This document shows positions 1-11,336 of a stretch of 64,000 nt of DNA, piece by piece. Numbering within the stretch: the stretch's first letter is position 1; every line of letters begins with the position of its first letter. The DNA is taken from positions 56,182,747 to 56,246,746 of the forward strand of contig OU744721.1 in the NCBI GenBank assembly GCA_916613615.1. The letters are read 5' to 3'. The translations under genes were made by a program, and so were the position numbers. A model generated the notes under the pieces. It searched no databases. It saw only the letters and a list, made by a program, of their open reading frames with translations, and was not told the DNA's origin. Source of the DNA: Steromphala cineraria. Its lineage: Eukaryota; Mollusca; Gastropoda; Trochida; Trochidae.

Positions 1-1299
1 TGCGACGTACTCTCGACAGATCAGGCGATGACTTCCCCCTACCATCCCCAGACCAACGGCCTCACCGAGAGGTTCAACCAGACCATGACAACCCAGTTGA
101 TGAAGATGGTCAACAAAGACAACAACGACTGGGACGATTTCCTTCAGCCCGTTGCTTTCGCCTACAGAACGAACGTCCAAGCATCAACGAAGACGTCACC
201 CTTTGAGCTGCTGTACGGACAGAAGGCCCGTCTGCCCATCGACCTGGCATCCTCCGGTACCGAGTCGACCTGGGAACCTGACACGGAGGCAGTAGCTGCG
301 CGCATGAAGGAGCTTTCAGACGCTGTTCCTGCATCTAGATCTGCAGCCAGGGACAACATCCAGAAGGCGCAGGAGAAACAGAAGATACGCTACGACCTGA
401 AACATTCATCTCCAACTTTCAAGGTTACTATTGACATTCTCAAAAAACTTGCCCAATCGTTCGGAAATATGTCTCGTCTATTTTATTGTGAAGTTTGATG
501 TAGGCTATTATCATCGAAACAAGCCAAAGAAAAACTCAATGAACTGAACTTTTATTCCCAAAGACAAAATGCACAGTATAATGAATCCTTCAGGCAGTAA
601 GATTTATGCCTCGTTAAACTGAAATCTATGAATGCATTTCACATGACAATGACAATGACTGGAAGTACAATTATGTAACGAGTTTATTTCTACCCTGTTT
701 AGATCGGTGACAAGGTTGCACTCGTCAATCGAAGAAGAGAGACAAGAATGGGGGACAAACTTGCACCGCGCTATTTCGGACCTTACACCATCGAGGAAGT
801 CCTTGGAAAAGGAGTGTACTACCTGAGGAACGGCGAGAAGATCCTCAAGACCAAGTACAACGCTTCAAACCTCAAACCGTGGCATGACACAGCACTAGCC
901 TCCAGAAACGCCACCCGCCGCCGCTCCAGTCTCTCCGCCGTCCTCCGCCGCCGCTCCAGTCTCTCCGCCGCCCTCCGCCGCCGCTCCAGTCTCTCCGCCG
1001 CCCTCCGCCGCCGCTCCAGTCTCTCCCCCGTCCTCCGCCGCTCCAGTCCTTCCGCCGTCCACCTCCGCCGCTCCAGTCTCTCCGCCGTCTTCCGCCGCCG
1101 CTCCAGTCTCTCCGCCGTCTTCCGCCGCCGCTCCAGTCTCTCCGCCGCCCTCCGCTGCCGCTCCAGTCTCTCCGCCGCCCTCCGCCGCCGCTCCAGTCTC
1201 TACGCCGTCCTCCGCCGACGCTCCAGTCTCTACGCCGTCCTCCACCGCCGCTTCAACTATGTTCTTCAAACCCAGAATATAATCGCCCCCTTTAGGTAA
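1..1299 (+). CDS. Ty3/Gypsy-type integrase, C-terminal part (5' end outside window), probably intron-split
   Basis: Reading starts at base 1 in frame. Exon 1 (1-423) carries SPYHPQTNG followed by the ERFNQT block, the end of the DDE integrase core with its catalytic glutamate. After a probable intron (424-702) the same frame resumes at 703 with GDKVALVNRR and the GPY/F module (RYFGPYTI ... LGKGVYYLRN ... NLKPW) typical of Gypsy integrase C-termini. The product would insert retroelement cDNA into chromosomes; related integrases also occur in Ginger transposons and domesticated genes of the KRBA2/GIN type. The ORF then runs about 115 codons through a serine/arginine-rich minisatellite and stops at 1299. 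The unbroken frame except for the intron sets it apart from the decayed LINEs further right. It could be a retroelement or a domesticated integrase gene; the window does not show enough upstream to decide. Confidence 0.8.
424..702 (+). other. Probable spliceosomal intron in the integrase gene
   Basis: Bases 424-702 begin with GT (AAG|GTTACT) and end with a pyrimidine-rich tract and TTTAG|AT. Removal of exactly 279 bp joins ...SSPTFK to IGDKVALV..., the continuous integrase sequence, in the same frame. The segment itself has in-frame stops (first at 496-498) and no coding look. A non-intron insertion would normally leave duplicated or broken codons; none is seen. Confidence 0.7.
914..1255 (+). 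repeat. 30-bp coding minisatellite (LRRRSSLSA units)
   Basis: About 11-12 copies of a 30-bp C-rich unit, CTCCGCCGCCGCTCCAGTCT plus a ten-base variable remainder, lie in frame with the integrase ORF. They encode LRRRSSLSAV or LRRRSSLSAA repeated. Shorter 24- and 27-bp variants in the middle keep the frame. The opposite strand reads as GGETGAAAED repeats, which is only a shadow. The array sits just after the NLKPW end of the integrase, so it lengthens the C-terminus with a basic, serine-rich tail. Confidence 0.85.
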
Positions 1300-3970
1300 A
1301 TCTAAGAATGTATAACAAACCCGGTATAGAATCGCCCCCTTTCAATGTATCTAAGTATGTACATCAAACCCGGTATAGAATCGCCCCCTTATGAAAGTAT
1401 CTAATTCTGTACATCAAACCCGGTATAGAATCGCCCCCTTTAAATGTATCTTACTATGTACTTCAAACCCAGAATAGAATCGCCCCCTTTAAATATATCT
1501 AAGTATGTACATCAAACCGGGTATAGAATCGCCCCCTTTAAATGTATCTTAGTATGTATAACAAACCCGGTATAGAATCGCCCCCTTTAAATGTATTAAA
1601 GTATGTACATCAAACCCAGAATAGAATCGCCCCCTTTAAATGTATCTAAGTATGTACATCAAACCCGGTATAGAATCGCCCCCTTTAAATGTATCTAACT
1701 ATGTTCTTCAAACCCAGAATATAATCGCCCCCTTTAGGTAAATCTAAGTATGTATAACAAACCCGGTATAGAATCGCCCCCTTTAAATGTATTAAAGTAT
1801 GTACATCAAACCCAGAATAGAATCGCCCCCTTTAAATGTATCTAAGTATGTACATCAAACCCGGTATAGAATCGCCCCCTTTAAATGTATCTAACTATGT
1901 TCTTCAAACCCAGAATATAATCGCCCCCTTTAGGTAAATCTAAGAATGTATAACAAACCCGGTATAGAATCGCCCCCTTTAAATGTATCTAAGTATGTAC
2001 ATCAAACCCGGTATAGAATCGCCCCCTTATGAAAGTATCTAATTCTGTACATCAAACCCGGTATAGAATCGCCCCCTTTAAATGTATCTTACTATGTACT
2101 TCAAACCCAGAATAGAATCGCCCCCTTTAAATATATCTAAGTATGTACATCAAACCGGGTATAGAATCGCCCCCTTTAAATGTATCTTAGTATGTATAAC
2201 AAACCCGGTATAGAAGCGCCCCCTTTAAATGTATCTCAGTATGTATAACAAACCCGGTATAGAATCGCCCCCTTTAAATGTATCTAAGTATGTACATCAA
2301 ACCCGGTATAGAATCGCCCCCTTTAAATGTATCTAACTATGTTCTTCAAACCCAGAATATAATCGCCCCCTTTAGGTAAATCTAAGAATGTATAACAAAC
2401 CCGGTATAGAATCGCCCCCTTTCAATGTATCTAAGTATGTACATCAAACCCGGTATAGAATCGCCCCCTTATGAAAGTATCTAATTCTGTACATCAAACC
2501 CGGTATAGAATCGCCCCCTTTAAATGTATCTTACTATGTACTTCAAACCCAGAATAGAATCGCCCCCTTTAAATATATCTAAGTATGTACATCAAACCGG
2601 GTATAGAATCGCCCCCTTTAAATGTATCTTAGTATGTATAACAAACCCGGTATAGAATCGCCCCCTTTAAATGTATCTAAGTATGTATAACAAACCCGGT
2701 ATAGAATCGCCCCCTTTAAATGTATTAAAGTATGTACATCAAACCCAGAATAGAATCGCCCCCTTTAAATGTATCTAAGTATGTACATCAAACCCGGTAT
2801 AGAATCGCCCCCTTTAAATGTATCTAACTATGTTCTTCAAACCCAGAATATAATCGCCCCCTTTAGGTAAATCTAAGAATGTATAACAAACCCGGTATAG
2901 AATCGCCCCCTTTAAATGTATCTAAGTATGTACATCAAACAAGTATAGAATCACCCCTTTAAATGTATCTAAGTATGTACATCAAACCCGGTATAGAATC
3001 ACCCCCTTTAAATGTGTCTAAGTATGTATAACAAACCCAGAATAGAATTGCCCCCTTAAATGTATCTAACTATGAACTTCAATCCCGGTATAGAATCGCC
3101 CCCTTTAAATGTATCTAACTCTATTCATCAAACCCAGAATAGAATCGCCCCCTTTAAATGTATCTAAGTATGTATATGTAACCCAGAATAGAACCGCCCC
3201 TTTACATATATCTAAGTATGTACATCTAACCCAGTATAGAACTACCCCTTTAAATGTATCTAAGTATGTTTATCGAACCCAGAATAGAATCGCCCCCTTT
3301 AAATATATCTAAGTATGTACATCAAACCGGGTATAGAATCGCCCCCTTTAAATGTATCTTAGTATGTATAACAAACCCAGAATAGAATTGCCCCCTTAAA
3401 TGTATCTAACTATGAACTTCAATCCCGGTATAGAATCGCCCCCTTTAAATGTATCTAACTCTATTCATCAAACCCAGAATAGAATCGCCCCCTTTAAATG
3501 TATCTAAGTATGTATATGTAACCCAGAATAGAACCGCCCCTTTACATATATCTAAGTATGTACATCTAACCCAGTATAGAACTACCCCTTTAAATGTATC
3601 TAAGTATGTTTATCGAACCCAGAATAGAATCGCCCCCTTTAAATATATCTAAGTATGTACATCAAACCGGGTATAGAATCGCCCCCTTTAAATGTATCTT
3701 AGTATGTATAACAAACCCGGTGTGGAATCGCCCCCTTTAAATGTATTCTAAGTATGTACATCAAACCGGGCATAGAATCGCCCCCTTTAAATGTATCTAA
3801 GTATATACATCAAACCAGAATAGAATCGCCCCCTTTAAATGTATCTAAGTAGACGTACACTTAACCCTACATAGTATACAAACAAACGAGTTTAGAATCG
3901 TTTCCATGAAATGTATCTCAATATGTATATCAAACCTAGTAAAGAATCATTCCCCTCTAAATTTACCACA
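1256..3970. repeat. 49-bp satellite array with higher-order blocks
   Basis: Roughly 55 tandem copies of a 49-bp unit built on GTATAGAATCGCCCCCTTTA followed by AATGTATCTAAGTATGTACA and TCAAACCCG. Monomer variants recur in the same order, giving higher-order blocks: the variant with ATATAATCGCC and TTTAGGTAAATC returns near 1256, 1698, 1890, 2335 and 2825. A block of seven monomers is duplicated exactly at 340-bp spacing (around 3025 and 3365). Copies decay towards 3840-3970. 49 is not a multiple of three, and short ORFs across it are accidental. Confidence 0.93.
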
Positions 3971-4467
3971 TGTAAGTATGTACATTGATATATAGTCTTC
4001 TGGCCTCATTTCTGTTGTTACAATTTGACAACATTAAAGAACTTTTAGAATATCAGTTTCATTTTGTTAACAGTATTGAGCGTTTTTTCTTTCTTCAACT
4101 ATTTCAAGTCACTTGTTAATAGGGTATGCAGCAAATGCACAAAGCCAGCCGCACGGGGTTTTACCGCCAACAATTGAATGACATAATTGCAAACTCAGTT
4201 ATGTTACCTCCTTTGTATATTATATTCTAAACTACAGTTCCACTTTTCCTCTAAAGATATATTCAATAATACGCATAGCTGTAGATAGTAATAAAGAGTT
4301 TGGACTCCACGTCTCTTCTTTCACGAGAATGTAATTTCGTAAAAATCACTAAAATATCTCCGAAAATACTTATCAAAAAGTATAATACATCATATTTCTT
4401 CATTCAATCCAATTTTCAAACAATTCCAAACATTATGAAGCTGTTAACAGCATTTTAATAGCATTTA
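3971..4467. other. No recognisable feature
   Basis: AT-rich single-copy-looking sequence between the satellite and the next short array. I see no ORF with family resemblance and no repeat. Confidence 0.5.
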
Positions 4468-4600
4468 TGGAGGGGGGCGATTCTATTCAGGGGGGAGATT
4501 TTATTTCGTGAAGGGGGGAGATTTTATTCTGAGGGGGGAGATTTTGTACCGGTACAAAATCGCCGGGGGGAGATTTTATACCGGGGGCGATTTTATTTCG
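4468..4600. repeat. Short G-rich array of GGGGGAGATTTTAT words, transposon-end-like
   Basis: Five or six spaced copies of GGGGGGAGATTTTAT or GGGGGCGATTTTAT separated by TTCGTGA or CTGA. A 22-bp perfect palindrome centred on TACCGGTA lies at 4540-4561. The words GGGGGCGATTCTAT and TACCGG are the reverse complement of words in the adjacent 49-bp satellite (ATAGAATCGCCCCC, CCGGTA), so the two arrays are probably related. Such subterminal arrays are common at DNA-transposon ends, but I do not see a partner end. Confidence 0.6.
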
Positions 4601-5101
4601 TGACACCGGCCGAGTACGTTCATAAAGCATTACCAACTCGACAAGCATTCTAACGAGCGTGCTCGGTTCGGTAAGACAGTTCTCTCCAGTGGACAAAATC
4701 GTAAATCCTCTGACTTGACTGAATTCCCGAGGTTTTTATCATTATAAACTGACTAATGTTTTTAATGTGCACTTTTGTATAAGTCCCTTTCCTACTCCAG
4801 TACCGGTGGCTGCTGTTTCGGGAGGAATGGCCTGGGACATTCATATTTTTCTCAAAGCCTAGATACCCCTACATCTCATTTTCAGAAAAAGAGGGGGGGG
4901 GGAGGTGGGTTTTTGGGTTTTAAAAGTGTAAATAGGTCGTATACATGACCACTTAGTTAGCACCCAGGTCCGATGCGTGTTCGCCCCGACGAGGGAGGTC
5001 ACGTGACCAGGTGTGTATATATCTATTCTATTAGATATTCTTTGCAGTCAGAATTCCACTCCCAGTTGCATTTATTTGGGAGTCCTTTTTATACTAATTA
5101 A
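4601..5101. other. No recognisable gene
   Basis: Low-complexity poly-G stretch near 4887-4905 and otherwise unremarkable sequence. Short ORFs on the minus strand have no family resemblance. Confidence 0.45.
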
Positions 5102-5467
5102 GTACCCCAAGGAGGATATCCTTCTGAAAAAGAATCGAACAAACCTGTAGAGGTTTCAGATTCTTCGAAGGGGATCCTCCTTTGGGTACGGCCTCCCATC
5201 TCCCCTTATTCTGTCTGGCTTTGTCTAGATTGATAAGTGAGGAGTTAGAGTTACCTGCCTTTGAGTTGCACTAAGGCGCCTACCGCTAGGGCAACAGGTA
5301 CTCCGTTGGGATGGTCGAGCATACGATAACACTTTTTTGAGAGTGTAAATTTTTATTCAAAAATAGTTACAACCTGTCATATATGCAAATTAACAGATAA
5401 ATATGCTAATAAAGTACCCCAAGGAGGATCCCCTTCAAAGAATCTGAAACCTCTACAGGTTTGTTCG
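5102..5467. repeat. Inverted repeat with local hairpin (GTACCCCAAGGAGGAT family)
   Basis: A 54-bp arm at 5136-5189 is repeated in inverse orientation at 5414-5467 with about two mismatches and a 224-bp spacer. The left arm is preceded at 5102-5122 by a further copy of its outer half, so 5102-5189 alone also folds into a hairpin with arms of about 22 bp (GTACCCCAAGGAGGAT pairing with ATCCTCCTTTGGGTAC). The three copies look like remnants of a small foldback or MITE-like element. No ORF is associated. Confidence 0.65.
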
Positions 5468-5584
5468 AATTTGCGAGCGCCACTCGAGCCACATTGTCCG
5501 GTTTTCGATCAAAATCCCGACTTTGAATGGCCGTATTTTCGCTCTAATGTACTGATTGACCTTTAAGTTGTTATTTTCAGTAAC

Positions 5585-6187
5585 AGTTAGTAGTTCCCGA
5601 TGTAATAATATCGATTTCAAAATTTGACATATGTGATCCTATCAACATACTCTTTAAGAATATGTATGAGCATATAAAGTCTAGAGTGGTACATGATGAT
5701 GTAATAACAAATGTCTTTCCATGTAATATTCGGGTTAGACAAGGTGAAAATGTATTCCCCTTCCTGTTTACCTTGTACATAGACGACCTTGAGTGTTTCT
5801 TTCTTCAACATGATGTAACTGGCCTTGAACATGTAAAAAAGCTTATTGAGGACCAGCTTGGTATTTTTATGAAATTATTGATATTACTTTATGTTGACGA
5901 TACCGTCATATTAGCTGAAGCAAGCGATGGGTTACAATATGCTCTAAATGTGTTTCATCAATATTGTAAAATTTGGAAACTTAGTATACATTTAGAAAAA
6001 ACAAAGGTTGTTATATTCTCAAAAGGATATTGTATAATAGTACATCTATTGACATTGCAAATGAATATCTGTATATTGGTGTCCTTTTCACTGCTAATGG
6101 TAGGTTCGTTAAAGCAATTAAGCGCCTTACCGTACAAACTAATAGAGCAATGTTTGTTATTTTCAAGAGCATTCGTCAACTTGATAT
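5585..6187 (+). pseudogene. LINE-C reverse transcriptase fragment, left half
   Basis: Translation gives VRQGENVFPFLFTLYIDDLE, the palm block of non-LTR reverse transcriptases, then LLYVDDTVILAE (YVDD where YADD is usual) and a KLSIHLEKTKVV block. The frame runs on to SIRQLDI and is then cut at 6187 by LINE-A1. It resumes at 11331 with the next residues of the same protein. Upstream RT motifs and the endonuclease are missing, so the copy is 5'-truncated near 5585. Confidence 0.8.
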
Positions 6188-6377
6188 GAAGGGAAGGTGA
6201 AGGTCGCACAGGTGAAAACACGACATTGTGACAGCTCCGATAAAATTGAATTTTGTTTGAGAATTAAACTTCGTATGAAGATATAAGGAACCGGCAAAGC
6301 TGAATTGAACTTCATTGGAGTGATCAAACCGCTCGTTACCCCCGATTGTCTGAAGTAAGTGTGCGTTTTTGTGACTC

Positions 6378-7336
6378 ATGGATGTGCAAGCTTCGCAAGA
6401 TTATGTGAATGCGGTAATGGCGTCACCTGGTACCTGTGAAAGTGCACTAACTGATGGGCGAAAACGTAGCCTAAGTGACGCTAGCGAAAATAGCGAAGAT
6501 ATCAGAATTTCTAAGAAGCGAAAGGTGAGATCGATTAACAATGTAAAAACAAAAAATCACAGAAAATGTCGAACAATATAAAGTCACCAGAGTGAGCAAA
6601 AACTTTGTCAGATGTATGGCTGGCTATTCAAGAACTATCTAAACACCTTGATTACCGGTTTCAGTCTTTAGAAGAGAGAATGACAAGTTAAATGGAAAGA
6701 ATGCTATTGTCAGAGACTGATAAAATCCGTTCGAATTTTGATGAAAAAATTGAATGCATAAATTGAGACTTGACCCCGATTAGGGAAACACAATCGCACG
6801 TGCAGGAGCAGTTGTCTCGTGACATTGAAGACACAAAACGCAGTGTATCTGACATATCGCAACAAGACGATTTTAAACTGAACATTGTGATTCGTAATGT
6901 TCAAGAATCAGAGGGTGAAAACGTTGTGTCAAAAGTCAACGGACTGATACGAGATGGTCTCCGACTTAGGCATATTCAGGTGGAGAGTGCCGAGAGAAAG
7001 ACAAGCCATAACAACAGTACATACCCCGGCGTCATAGTAGCGAAGTGCTGGAGTCTACAGGACAAGATAGACATTCTGATAGAAAAGAAAACACTGAAAG
7101 ATACACGTAACTTCAGCAATGTTTATATTGCAGGTAATAAAACCTTTCAACAACGCATGTTCGAAACTAACATGAAAGTGCTTGCTGATTCTGTGGGTGA
7201 CAACCTACGGATCACCAGCAGTGGCAAACTGTACCGGACCAGGGAACACGGCCAGACAGAAAGGCGAGCCAGGGACAACAACGTACGAGAGGGATATCAG
7301 CGGCCAGATCGTGACAAGAATACCGATGAGAGATGA
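6378..7336 (+). pseudogene. LINE-A1 ORF1 (RNA-binding protein), frameshifted
   Basis: Starts with MDVQASQDYVNAVMASP, which matches the start of the A4 ORF1 (TSQDYMDTVMASQ). A lysine/arginine-rich nuclear-type stretch follows (KKRKVR), then a coiled-coil-like helix broken by frame changes around 6580-6770, then an RRM-like part: LNIVIRNVQESEGENVV ... PGVIVAKCWS ... FSNVYIAGNK ... GKLYR. This arrangement (coiled coil, RRM, C-terminal domain) is that of L1-type ORF1 RNA chaperones, which coat element RNA. At least two frameshifts and stops interrupt it. Confidence 0.72.
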
Positions 7337-7519
7337 CACGTTGACAACACACGCGACCAGGTGCACAGAGATACATGTGCTGGTGTTTACAAACACGAGT
7401 CACGTGATGACACGCGTCAGCCTAATCATCGTGGACAACGTCTTGAGGGCAGAGGTCAGAGGGACCAACTAGGCCACGGACAGGGTTCATCAACCAATCA
7501 GCGTCGCAGATAGGTCAAA

Positions 7520-10500
7520 TGCCGGTTCTTGAATGTTGCAGGATGGAGTTGTGACCTACTTTCAGACAATAACAAGTTAGGCACACACATTGTTACTAAT
7601 AATGACATTGACGTGTTTAGTGTTGCAGAGACGCATCTAGCTGGACAAGATATACTGACGATGGAAGGTTATCGTTGGTTTGGGCACAATAGGACTACAT
7701 TACACATGAACGCAAAACATGGTTCAGGAGGTGTCGGGTTCTTAATAAAGGATAAAGGACTTTTGATGTCAATGTGATAGACCGTGAACATGAAGGCATT
7801 ATGTGGATAAATATTATTGACAAATCTAATTTGAACATTATAATGGTAGCTTATGTATGTTATCTTTCACCAGAGAGCTCTACTAGGCATGTTGATGCCT
7901 CTTGTTTTTTTGACACTCTATTATCTCAAGTTTACACTTACGTCGTATCATCACCCAAGAATTACTTATATCTGTGGGTACTTTAATAGTCGATGTGGCA
8001 GCCTGTTAGACTATGTGGAGGGAGTGGACTCCATCACAACAAGAGACGCTTTAGATAAGACTGTGTACTCTCATGGACACCTTTTCATTGATTTTTTTAT
8101 TAATGCTAATTACTGTATGATGAATGGCCGTTTTGATAATGCAAAGTATTATACTTTTATTTCCAGCCGTGGACTTTCAGTTGTGGATTATTATATATAC
8201 TCTTATGAATCAATTGATAAATTTCCGAATTTTGAAGTGATACGTCCAACCGATTTGTTTCAAAGGAGTGTATATGTGGGTACTTTTGATCCAGCAGCTA
8301 TATTGAAACTAGATCACTCATTACTGCAATAAACAGTTGACATTAACATGGTGGATAGTTCTTCACGGCGCTCTTACCCCGATGACCCTCCTACACTTAG
8401 GACTAAGTATGATACAACATATTTAAACAACATGTTTCCACCATCTTGACAGAGCCATATTGACATTCAGAATTATATATACACATTGGAGCAGAAACTG
8501 AAAACGCAGGCTTATCTAGACGAGGCCAATGATGTGTTTACAGGAATCATTGTCAATGAAATGAAGAAAGCTCTACCTTCGAGGATAATTGAATATAATG
8601 GAAAGTAAAGTAATAAGAGATGTAGGGTAAAGAAGGAATGGTGGAATCGGGGGCTCACTGATATGTGGAATGAACTGTGTCGAGCAGAGAAGGACTGGTG
8701 TCGATCCAAAGGGGTCAGGAAGACAGTTTTTAAAAGCATATATGTTGGGAAAAGGAAAGAATTTGACTAGTGGTGTAAAAGAAGCGCTCTCACAACAAAA
8801 AGGCTATTGAGGAAATCGAGGATTTTTGTAACTCGGACCATGGTCAGTTCTGGAGAACGAAAGGTAAGCTTGGGATTGGATACGAAAGACAATTTACAAC
8901 TCAATGGAGATTAGATGTGATGATGGATCTATTAGCAGTGACCCTGAGATAGTCATGGATAAATGGAAAACCTGTTATTCAGATCTGTTGAACTGCGGCT
9001 ATGAGAAGACAGAGAACCATACCCCGTACTCCGAAGATACAGAGAATGCAGAGATGTGTCAGGCTATTACACTGCAGCAAGAGCTAAGAAGGGTAAAGCC
9101 TGTGGTGTAGATTTATGCATTTAGTAGCTACATAATCTCTTTTCTATATGCTTCAACACAGGACGCATACCTACCAGTTGGACAAAATGTATTATCACTC
9201 CTATCCCGATATTGCCCATTGAAGACCGTAGAGACCCATTGTGTTACAGGGGTTTGACCATTATGAATGCCTCTTACAAGTTGTACTGCAGTGTATTGAA
9301 TACAAGACTCACCAACTTCGTAGAAAAACACAAGAATCTGGAGGACACACAGAATGGCTTCAGAAGAGGACGGTCCACAACTGAACATGTAGCATCTCTG
9401 ACATCCATTGTGGAAACAAAGAAATCACAGAAAAAGTTCACTTTTGCAGTCTTTATTGACTTAAGAAAGGCTTACGACTGCATCGATCGGGCAACCCTGT
9501 ACACCAAATTATTAGAAACCAACATAAAAGGAAAGATGTTCAACGCAGTTACATCCCTCTACAGAAGCGTAAGATGCAGTGTAAGGATCAATGGTAAACA
9601 GACTGACTGGTTTGGTGTGAATACCGGATTGAAGCAAGGATACCTGTTATCACCAATTCTTGTAAAACTTGTAGATTAATGATATTTTAAGTATCATCAG
9701 TCAGCTAGAGATAGGAGTTCTGATAAACGAGGAGAGGATAGGAGTTCTTGCATATGCAGATGACCTAGTGCTTCTCGCTGAGACTGAAGATGAACTGAAC
9801 CTTCTACTGGACTGTCTGAAACCGGGTGTCAAACAAACGCAATGACTGTAAACGAGGGAAAGTCCAAAGTTGTTCATTTTCGGCCTGCTTCAATTCCAAA
9901 GACAAGCGTGGATTTTAGAGTTGGACAAAGAAATTTAGACGTCATTGACAGTTATAACTATTTGGGAATCCTTGTAACAGAGCATTTGGACTACAACCGT
10001 ATGACACGATCAGCAGCTAGTTCAGCAAGTAGGGCTCTTGGTCTTTTGATCTCCAAATTCAAGTTGCTAGGAGGTATGGAGTACGACACGTTTACCAAAC
10101 TATACGACGCCATGGTGTGATCTACTTTCCAGCACAGCGCTAGCATATGGGGGGCTTACAAGATGAGTTGTATTGCGGCCGTTCAGAACCGGGCAATGAG
10201 GTTCTATCTTGGACTAAGACGTTACGCACCCAACAACGCAGTGTGTGGTGACATGGGCTGGATTCCACCGACCGGTAGACAGTAGGGATGCATCACTAGA
10301 CTGTATATGCAACTACGTAATTTGGATCCCACTAGAATGGCACACCGAATCTTTATGTGGCGTTCCAAGTGGGCAGCAAGACACAAACGTTACCAGTGCT
10401 ACAGAGTCCATAACAAGTTCTCCCTCCTCGGAGCGGAGATATGCTTTACACTACATAGTTAACAAAGTAAAGGAACACGTCTATACAGAATTTATGGGAA

Positions 10501-10955
10501 AATGGAAAACAGATATTACATCTTCTACAGGCGGAACAAGGGGAAATAGGCTGCGGACATACTGTACATTTAAGACTGAGTACAAGCCTGAAGAATATGT
10601 AAAACGTCGCATCATGAGATCTCAACGAAGCGCCCTCTCAAGATTTACATGTGGAGTTGCACCCCTCAAGACTGAGACAGGTAGATACACAAATACCCCG
10701 ATAGAGGAGAGAACCTGTCCGCTCTGTGTACAACCAGTAGGGGGCGAAATACATGTACTACTCCGCTGTCCAGTGTACCAAGAACAAAGGCATGCCTCAT
10801 ACAGCAGGTGCGTCTTAACTTGTCCTAACTTTTTAAGCCTCTGTGATATCAAGAAAGTTGGTTTTATACTATCTTCACCTGATCTCGTTTTTACAGCGAC
10901 CAAGACCTGCACAACTATTTTAGATCTTCGCAAAATCCTTTTATACCATGGATAA
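7520..10955 (+). pseudogene. LINE-A1 ORF2: APE endonuclease, reverse transcriptase, zinc finger
   Basis: The endonuclease part runs over about 7529-8332 with the blocks NVAGWS, VAETHLAGQD, WFGHNRT, GSGGVGFL, FNSRCG, VVDY and KLDHS, matching apurinic-type endonuclease signature residues. RT blocks: RGRSTTEH, FIDLRKAYDCIDR (first catalytic Asp), GLKQGYLLSPIL, then LAYADDLVLLAE near 9748 in another frame. The thumb region SRALGLLISK precedes a C-terminal module with FTCGVAPLKTETGRY and a CX2C...H...C finger (CPLCVQPVGGEIHVLLRC). The product would nick target DNA and prime reverse transcription. At least five frame changes or stops disable it. Confidence 0.85.
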
Positions 10956-11216
10956 TGTGAATAGTTTTCTTTGTCAACACATTATTTTTTTTTTTCATTT
11001 TTATTTTCAATTGGTGTTTTACTCACCTTATATATTCATACAAATGTATATATTTTTATATGTTGAGATACTGCCTTTAAAGTATAATTCCTTATATACT
11101 TGTCTTAGTTTTTACGTATTTACAAAATGTATATCTACATTTATTGTATTCTATAAGTATTTTATACCTTTTATGTATATTCAATTTCTTGTCCGCATTT
11201 TAAGCATTATGTATAG

Positions 11217-11242
11217 TCTCTCATAACCTTTTACAGGGTGGC
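11217..11242 (+). promoter_or_regulatory. LINE-A 3'-UTR stem-loop (A1)
   Basis: CTCTCATAA is followed by the stem ACCTT-TTAC-AGGGT and then GG. It lies about 55 bp before GTGAGACTCAAATAAAA and the (CTGT)n tail. The same framework with different stem bases occurs in other LINE-A and LINE-D copies, so a role as the reverse-transcriptase recognition hairpin is likely (inference). Confidence 0.6.
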
Positions 11243-11336
11243 TCATCAATTTTAATTTTGACTATGTGTACATGCTTTTTTATGAAATTTATTGAGGTGA
11301 GACTCAAATAAAACATCTGTCTGTCTGTCTTGATAT

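Larger units (their letters stand above)
6188..11328 (+). mobile_element. Full-length LINE-A copy A1 (APE-type non-LTR retrotransposon), decayed
   Basis: A 5141-bp element flanked by the direct 8-bp duplication CTTGATAT (6180-6187 and 11329-11336). Order: 5' UTR of about 190 bp, ORF1, ORF2 with endonuclease, reverse transcriptase and C-terminal zinc finger, 3' UTR with a stem-loop, AATAAA and a (CTGT)n tail. It lies inside a LINE-C ORF. Deleting the element and one duplication restores the LINE-C reading SIRQLDI-PINCQLKFFDNL without a break, which fixes both ends. Several stops and frameshifts make it non-coding today. The LINE clade is not resolved by eye. Confidence 0.88.

Noticed and set aside
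895..1269. Minus-strand ORF rich in GGETGAAAED as a repeat protein
   Set aside because: It is the shadow of the coding minisatellite, whose plus frame continues from the integrase.
3109..3652. Two identical 67-codon ORFs as duplicated genes
   Set aside because: They are frame accidents in the 340-bp satellite duplication; the monomer length is not a multiple of three.
1256..3970. CRISPR-like array of repeats and spacers
   Set aside because: The 49-bp units adjoin without unique spacers and form higher-order blocks. This is a eukaryotic satellite.
10948..11226. 92-codon hydrophobic ORF as a membrane protein
   Set aside because: It is AT-rich LINE 3' UTR overlapping the end of ORF2; phenylalanine and tyrosine richness follows from T-rich sequence.
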